From the NCBI GenBank assembly GCA_011777135.1, contig JAABVY010000344.1:4224-24070 (forward strand): DNA of 19,847 bases, in the 5' to 3' direction. Within the stretch, counting starts at the first letter, position 1; every line of letters starts with the position of its first letter. This DNA comes from Candidatus Zixiibacteriota bacterium. GTDB taxonomy: Bacteria > Zixibacteria > MSB-5A5 > JAABVY01. Position numbers and translations under genes: made by a program. Positions 16,088 to 19,847 of this stretch are shown here, piece by piece. Under the pieces are notes generated by a model. That model ran no database searches. It was not told the DNA's origin and was given only the letters and a program-made list of their open reading frames with translations.

Positions 16088-16952
16088 CTATAGACTTTCA
16101 GCTAACTCAAAGTCCACAGAACCCATACTAATATCTATATCGAAATCAAGATGCCCCTTTTTCGAATCATATCCCCTGGTCTGGTATACTCCATCCTTTA
16201 CCTTCTCGAAATCCTCTGGAACTCCAATGCTCGAGGTCCAGTCGTCTGAATAAGATATCTTCGTTCCCATATTGGGATTAAGCCTGATATTTGCGGAACT
16301 CATACCGGCGTCAAGCTCAACATTTCCGTTGAAAGACAGTTTACCGGAAAAGTCCAGGTCGATCGAGGCCATACCGGCATCGATTACGAGATTCTCGAAG
16401 TTGGCGTTTCCAAAACCGTAACACTCGAATGAGCTCTTGCCGGCATCGATGACAAAATCCCGAATTCTGGCTTTATTGGGCTGGTTAAACATTATTGCGC
16501 CAGAGGCCATCCCGATATCCATATTGATCCCCGTAATTTCGAGCCCGGTAAAGTCGAAGTCGGCCTCGCACATACCGGCATCAATATCCAGATTCATAGG
16601 AACCATATCTCCCAACAGTATTTCCCAGTCGTTTTTTGATTTATCTGCGGAAAATGTGAAGTGCTTTTTCTTCTGATCGATTTTCACCAGAAGTTTTCCC
16701 GCACCATTCTTCTTATTATATTCGACAGTGACCTCGAATAGATCGGCATCATACTCGCCATTTATTTTGGCAATATAATCTCCGGTTCCTCTGGCCAGCT
16801 TAAGATTCCGCCATTCCGAATTCCAACTCGACGTTAAGAAATTTCTCGCCATCAAAGTCAATTGTTTTGCTGTAAACCTGATCATCCCCTGCACCGAAAA
16901 GGCCTGAACTGAAGGCCAGGATTGTCAATATCGTCGCTGCAAGCTTCCGCAT
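16088..16952 (-). CDS. Secreted toast-rack / DUF4097-like repeat protein, with a frameshift near 16803
   Basis: The true start is the ATG at 16952, with GGAGGGAG just upstream. It gives a signal peptide (MRKLAATILTILAFSSGLFGA) and a sensible mature start (VYSKTIDFDGEKFLNVELEF). That frame stops at TAA (16802-16800) after 50 codons. The rest (LKLARGTGDYIAKINGEYDA and onward) lies in the +1 frame: one surplus base in GAATCTTAAG separates them, and its removal restores EFGMAELKLARGTG. The long downstream part has five repeats of an [IL]-D-A-G-M-type beta unit (about every 20-25 residues), as in the stacked-strand folds of DUF4097/DUF2807/LiaF-like envelope proteins. It is the last gene of the ECF locus, before a strong terminator. 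A frame opening at 16894 runs through, but its first residues are meaningless. Either a mutation, an assembly error, or (less likely) +1 recoding at TCT-TAA. Confidence 0.75.
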
Positions 16953-17047
16953 AATCTCCCTCCATAAGTTGAGATATAAGTCTGTAAATTTGATTTTATT
17001 TACGGCGGGTTTATAGAAATGTTGCGGGAATTTACGCGCGGATATTC

Positions 17048-18223
17048 TCAGCTGTCAATCTCGGGTTCGAGAACTCCTGTGCCCGAGGGTTCCTTCTTCT
17101 CGAATCTCGGTTCCACCCGGACTTTTTTGGGACGGGTTCCGAAACGCGAGAAGAAAACAGCTCCAAGTCCAGCGGTATACATTATAAACTGCTCAGACCA
17201 GAACAGAATCTGAAGAATCCAGGCCAGCGGCCATATATTAATATAAGCGAAAAATGCAGAAAAAATCAGGGGACTGCCCAGCAGAATTACTCCGGCCAGC
17301 GTGGTGCGGATATACCCGGGATAACGCAGCGTTGTGTGTCTCCCCAGCTGGAATCCGGCAAACTGGGTAAATCCGATTGCGCCGATCACGAAGGCGGCAA
17401 AAACCACAAATGGATATACCAGGAGCGCCACAGGGATACCAATTATGCTGATCAGAAGCAATACCCAGATCGGCAGCAGCGCAATTGTCAGGAGCACACC
17501 GATCAGGAAGCATTTGATGAATCCCTCCTCGAGCTGGTTACGGATACGTGCCACAGGCCGCGGCATGATTGCGGTTACACTGGAGACTATCAAAAGAATC
17601 GCTCCCAGAAAAATGACCATCACGATCATGGCGGGCGGCCCCACAAATTGGACATCGGCAAGATCGAGATTGATTCGTTCATAGCGCCCTTTGAAGTCAT
17701 ATGCGGTTTCATCGACAGGACGCTGCAGTTCAAGTGAGGAGATGTCTCCCCAGATCATGGTGCCCGGATCTATCACAACCTCGCCCAGGCAGAAAATATC
17801 GCCCTCAACATTAGCACCTGAGCGGATCATGATATCACCGAAAAGAACGAATATATCTCCCTTGACATAACCTCTGATTTCAAGGTCACCGCCAAGTACG
17901 ACCACTTCCCCCCTCACTGAGTCCGCGACATCGATCAATTCATTTTTGCCGAATGTTATGATATCGTTTCCGGCCGAAAATACTCGTCCATCTCCATCTC
18001 TTTCGACAGCGCGCAAAATAAGCGTATCTGTGCCGTCATCATAATTTATTTCGATACGCTCCTCGGAAATATCTATTTCCAAGGCCTTGCGAAGAGTATC
18101 GGCCTCTCCGAGCGAATCAGGGCCAAGTTCTTTTTCCTCATAAGCATGAATAGCCGATTCAGACACCAGCATTAAAATCAGGGTCAGGAAAAATATCTTT
18201 TTTAAGCTTTTTGTATTCATCAT
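17048..18223 (-). CDS. Bactofilin-like beta-helix plus multipass inner-membrane protein
   Basis: The product is 391 aa. A signal or anchor segment (1-27, ends IHA/YE) comes first. Residues about 70-170 form short parallel-beta repeats of the polymer-forming (bactofilin-like) kind: GEVVVLGGDLEIRGYVKGDI, FVLFGDIMIRSGANVEGDIF, CLGEVVIDPGTMIWGDI. Then come five or so membrane helices between about 198 and 365, including VIFLGAILLIVSSVTAIM and LLPIWVLLLISIIGIPVALL, and a charged tail (RVEPRFEKKEP). ATGATG gives two possible starts; AGGA fits the second (18220) better. It follows the ECF sigma gene by 50 nt and precedes the toast-rack gene by 95 nt. Similar proteins are often called polymer-forming cytoskeletal proteins. 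Here it may sense or stabilise the envelope, and it is the only candidate regulator of the sigma factor in the locus. Its role is inferred. Confidence 0.85.
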   Translation of the reverse strand: MMNTKSLKKIFFLTLILMLVSESAIHAYEEKELGPDSLGEADTLRKALEIDISEERIEINYDDGTDTLILRAVERDGDGRVFSAGNDIITFGKNELIDVADSVRGEVVVLGGDLEIRGYVKGDIFVLFGDIMIRSGANVEGDIFCLGEVVIDPGTMIWGDISSLELQRPVDETAYDFKGRYERINLDLADVQFVGPPAMIVMVIFLGAILLIVSSVTAIMPRPVARIRNQLEEGFIKCFLIGVLLTIALLPIWVLLLISIIGIPVALLVYPFVVFAAFVIGAIGFTQFAGFQLGRHTTLRYPGYIRTTLAGVILLGSPLIFSAFFAYINIWPLAWILQILFWSEQFIMYTAGLGAVFFSRFGTRPKKVRVEPRFEKKEPSGTGVLEPEIDS

Positions 18224-18273
18224 ATAATCCTGTATTACAGCAAACGAATTCCCGAAAAGGATGTTTCTTCTGC

Positions 18274-18864
18274 TCAGGCCATTTTCAATTTCTTTTTCAG
18301 GAGCTCGCGGGCGCGGAAAATCCGGGCCTTGACCGTACCGATCGGAATCCCCATTATGCGCGCGATCTCCTCATATGATTTATCATCATGGTGGCGATAG
18401 ACTATCACCTGTTTGTATTTTGGGGGCAATCCCTCAATCGCCTCTTCAATCGATATGATCCTCTGTTTGCGGAGAAGATGTTCCTCGGGGTTGGCGCCCT
18501 TGTCCTCCAACTCTACCTCGACTACACCATTTTTGGTCTGATAGGGCTTATCCATTGAATAAGCCTTGATTTTCTTCTTGCGCAGATAGTCGATCGAGCA
18601 ATTGGCGGCGATCTTGCACAGCCAGGTTGAGAAGCGGTATTCCGAACGGTAGCTGTGGAGCGTATTAAAGGCCCTCATAAAGGTCTCCTGAACCAGATCC
18701 TGGGCATCATCGCTGTTTCTTATGATTTTAACGACGATGTGGAAGACTGTCTTCTGATAGCGCTTCAATAGGGCCTGATAAGCATCCTGTTCACCGCCCA
18801 GAGCGCTTTGAATCAGTTCTTCATCAGTTGGGTTCTGTTCTCTTTTTTTTGCCTTGCCCGGCAT
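18274..18864 (-). CDS. ECF-type RNA polymerase sigma factor (RpoE-like)
   Basis: The product is 196 aa, the normal ECF length. Region 2 covers about 27-105: AYQALLKRYQKTVFHIVVKI, the core-binding D-A-Q-D-L-V-Q-E-T-F-M-R-A-F, and the -10 recognition part YRFSTWLCKIAANCSIDYLR. A variable acidic linker follows, then region 4 (about 140-195): LPPKYKQVIVYRHHDDKSYE, then EIARIMGIPIGTVKARIFRA with a basic end for -35 binding. A GGGAG ribosome binding site lies 4 nt before the ATG. It heads a leftward group with the bactofilin-like membrane protein and the toast-rack protein. No zinc-finger anti-sigma gene follows, which is unusual for RpoE-like factors. The start MPGKAKK is very basic. Confidence 0.95.
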   Translation of the reverse strand: MPGKAKKREQNPTDEELIQSALGGEQDAYQALLKRYQKTVFHIVVKIIRNSDDAQDLVQETFMRAFNTLHSYRSEYRFSTWLCKIAANCSIDYLRKKKIKAYSMDKPYQTKNGVVEVELEDKGANPEEHLLRKQRIISIEEAIEGLPPKYKQVIVYRHHDDKSYEEIARIMGIPIGTVKARIFRARELLKKKLKMA

Positions 18865-18887
18865 CTCACTCCCAAAAAATTTGCCTT

Positions 18888-18916
18888 ATAATAATTATTA
18901 TCAAGCAGTTAAACAA
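18888..18916 (-). promoter_or_regulatory. Candidate promoter of the ECF sigma gene
   Basis: TTGTTT (18916-18911), 17 nt, TATTAT (18893-18888). The -10 is part of a 14-bp all-AT palindrome (18888-18901), which could be an operator or chance in AT-rich DNA. Confidence 0.4.
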
Positions 18917-18953
18917 TTAAAATCTTAATCCGCCGGAATACAAGTAAATAAAT

Positions 18954-19100
18954 TCAGATTTGACCATTGGTGTTTTTGGAAATAAATTCAGGCAGATACG
19001 TGCCGCAGCACTGATTGAAGTCACGGCACTCTATCAAACAGGGAATTATCTCACCCCGGCATATTCCACAGACGTATTTTTTCTTCCTATTATATAACAG
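18954..19100 (-). CDS. Cys-rich small ORF without a normal start codon (putative)
   Basis: The minus-strand frame ending at TGA 18956-18954 encodes YVCGICRGEIIPCLIECRDF, then NQCCGTYLPEF. It has six Cys in 27 codons, spaced C-x2-C-x6-C-x3-C-x5-C-C, which is unlike random sequence here and suggests a small metal-binding protein. The open frame reaches back to about 19160 with no ATG, GTG or TTG; only a CTG (19100) or ATT could start it. An AGGAAG lies close before the Cys part. It is either a short real gene with a rare start, or a remnant whose start was lost. It lies upstream of the ECF sigma gene on the same strand. Confidence 0.35.
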   Translation of the reverse strand: MLYNRKKKYVCGICRGEIIPCLIECRDFNQCCGTYLPEFISKNTNGQI

Positions 19101-19364
19101 CCGACAAGATGTTTTTTTCCAAATTTTTATGGGCTTTTTCCTATAAAAAAATAGAAAACGCGGAGCGAGCTAATGAAATGCTTTTGGTTCACGAACCTAA
19201 TCCCCTGAAATTCAACACAATAGATCGTTGCAAACTGTGCAGGATCTGGACAGCACAGCGGCACTCTCCATGCTTCATCATCAATTGCAAATAAAGATAT
19301 ATTCAGAATTGCCGAAGTGTGGTAAGAGGGCTGTTTCCGCATTTCGGCAGGAAGGGTCCTTGGA
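19101..19364 (+). other. Gap with no supported gene
   Basis: Several short frames are open on both strands, but none has a good ribosome binding site or recognisable protein pattern. No tRNA-like or terminator-like fold was seen. Confidence 0.5.
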
Positions 19365-19505
19365 GTGGGTAAGAAGAAGAAAGATAATTACAAGATGCCG
19401 AAGAAGGTTTACTGGCATCTTTATTCACTACAGACACTAAACACGGAGAAGTTTGTGTCGGTTGTCAATAAGATTTTGAAGCACGAGTTCTTTGTGATCA
19501 AGTGA
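19365..19505 (+). CDS. Small protein, 46 aa, member C of the three-copy family
   Basis: The GTG start (19365) has GGAAGG about 9 nt upstream, and it places the family Tyr at residue 20, as in the other two copies (21 and 22). A shorter ATG start (19395, 36 aa) is possible. The N-terminus is very basic (MGKKKKDNYKMPKK). The core YSLQTLNTEKFVSVVNKIL is followed by KHEFFVIK and stop. It shares 10 of 19 core residues with the 60-aa member and 8 of 19 with the 54-aa member. There is no signal peptide and no terminator seen. It stands alone, directly before the promoter of the M23-like gene. Function unknown. Confidence 0.55.
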   Translation: MGKKKKDNYKMPKKVYWHLYSLQTLNTEKFVSVVNKILKHEFFVIK

Positions 19506-19530
19506 ACGGTTACGAATTCGAATTTATGGC

Positions 19531-19559
19531 TTGACATTGAAATTGTGTTGCCATATCAT
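19531..19559 (+). promoter_or_regulatory. Sigma-70-type promoter of the rightward edge gene
   Basis: TTGACA (19531-19536), 17 nt, TATCAT (19554-19559): 11 of 12 consensus bases with ideal spacing. The start of transcription is expected near 19566. Confidence 0.75.
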
Positions 19560-19613
19560 TAGCGAAATTTTATTGACAGGTAATTAGCCATGGAGGCAAT
19601 GCAGGGTGAAAAT

Positions 19614-19847
19614 ATGAACGGCAAAAAATATTCGATAATTATTGTTCCCACAAGCGGAGGGAAATCACTGCAGTTCTCGATTTCGGGAATGTGGCTTTAT
19701 GCCGCTGCCGTTGTCATCCTGGCTATATTTTCCGTCAATGCTTTCTTCACCTACGGTTTCTTTGCCAAAGCATACCAGCATCAGACTATAGCTGACCTGA
19801 TTGATGAAAATGAATTCCTGATCTCGCGCGTTTCCTATTTTTCCTCC
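19614..19847 (+). CDS. N-terminus of a membrane-anchored protein, probably an M23 peptidase (incomplete)
   Basis: Only the first 78 codons are in the window. The start MNGKKYSIIIVPTSGGKSLQ (ATG 19614, GGTGA 4 nt upstream) followed by FSIS, one membrane helix (MWLYAAAVVILAIFSVNAFF) and then a helical or coiled-coil-like stretch is the usual opening of bacterial LytM/M23 murein endopeptidases and their MreC-like neighbours. In-frame ATGs at 19590 and 19599 are alternatives with poorer ribosome binding sites. No catalytic motif is visible yet, so the peptidase call is by N-terminal pattern only. It is transcribed from the strong promoter at 19531-19559. Confidence 0.6.
   Translation, partial: MNGKKYSIIIVPTSGGKSLQFSISGMWLYAAAVVILAIFSVNAFFTYGFFAKAYQHQTIADLIDENEFLISRVSYFSS

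Noticed and set aside
19109..19342. Two opposing frames of 61 and 71 codons.
   Set aside because: No ribosome binding site and no recognisable pattern; they overlap each other and the Cys-rich frame.

Overview
The window comes from a diderm bacterium, most likely of the FCB group and possibly candidate phylum Zixibacteria. This is inferred from two large secreted proteins ending in paired dockerin-type repeats of the VNVSDAVxIINYVFxGG kind, several lipoproteins, an outer-membrane beta-barrel, PKD and He_PIG type surface modules, and ordinary Shine-Dalgarno and -35/-10 signals. TGA serves as a stop in several genes. I see no tRNA, rRNA, CRISPR array or insertion sequence.

Layout: almost all large genes run leftward. 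(1) 1-6904 is a tight five-gene operon, read from right to left: two CsgG/FlgO-like TPR proteins, an outer-membrane beta-barrel, a cohesin-domain lipoprotein, and a beta-helix/PKD exoprotein that runs off the left edge. (2) 7013-8686 is a membrane Ser/Thr kinase with two C-terminal PEGA-like domains, with its own promoter. (3) 8799-10820 is a secreted HExxH metalloprotease with a dockerin tail. (4) 11093-12004 is an accessory-looking module of very small genes: a stand-alone sigma region-4-like protein flanked by two small ORFs that are related to each other. (5) 12149-15310 is a secreted M14 zinc carboxypeptidase with He_PIG repeats and a dockerin tail. (6) 15592-15942 is a small membrane protein interrupted by one in-frame TGA. 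(7) 16088-18864 is an ECF sigma factor followed by a bactofilin-like multipass membrane protein and a frameshifted toast-rack-type secreted protein. (8) 18954-19505 is a mostly quiet gap with a Cys-rich ORF and a third member of the small-protein family. (9) At the right edge a rightward gene begins that looks like the N-terminus of a membrane-anchored M23 peptidase.

How it may work together: the cohesin lipoprotein and the two dockerin-tailed proteases suggest a non-cellulosomal way of holding secreted enzymes at the cell surface. The two protease genes share a nearly identical promoter (TTGACA-N16-TATCTT, with TGGT before the -10). The kinase next to the CsgG/beta-barrel operon suggests signalling to envelope assembly.

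The most novel signals are (a) three homologous proteins of 46-60 aa, with Y-x-L-Q followed 11 residues later by N-[KR]-I-L, two of them flanking the sigma4-like regulator; and (b) the in-frame UGA followed at about 17 nt by a small hairpin, which makes a selenocysteine candidate or a fresh nonsense mutation.
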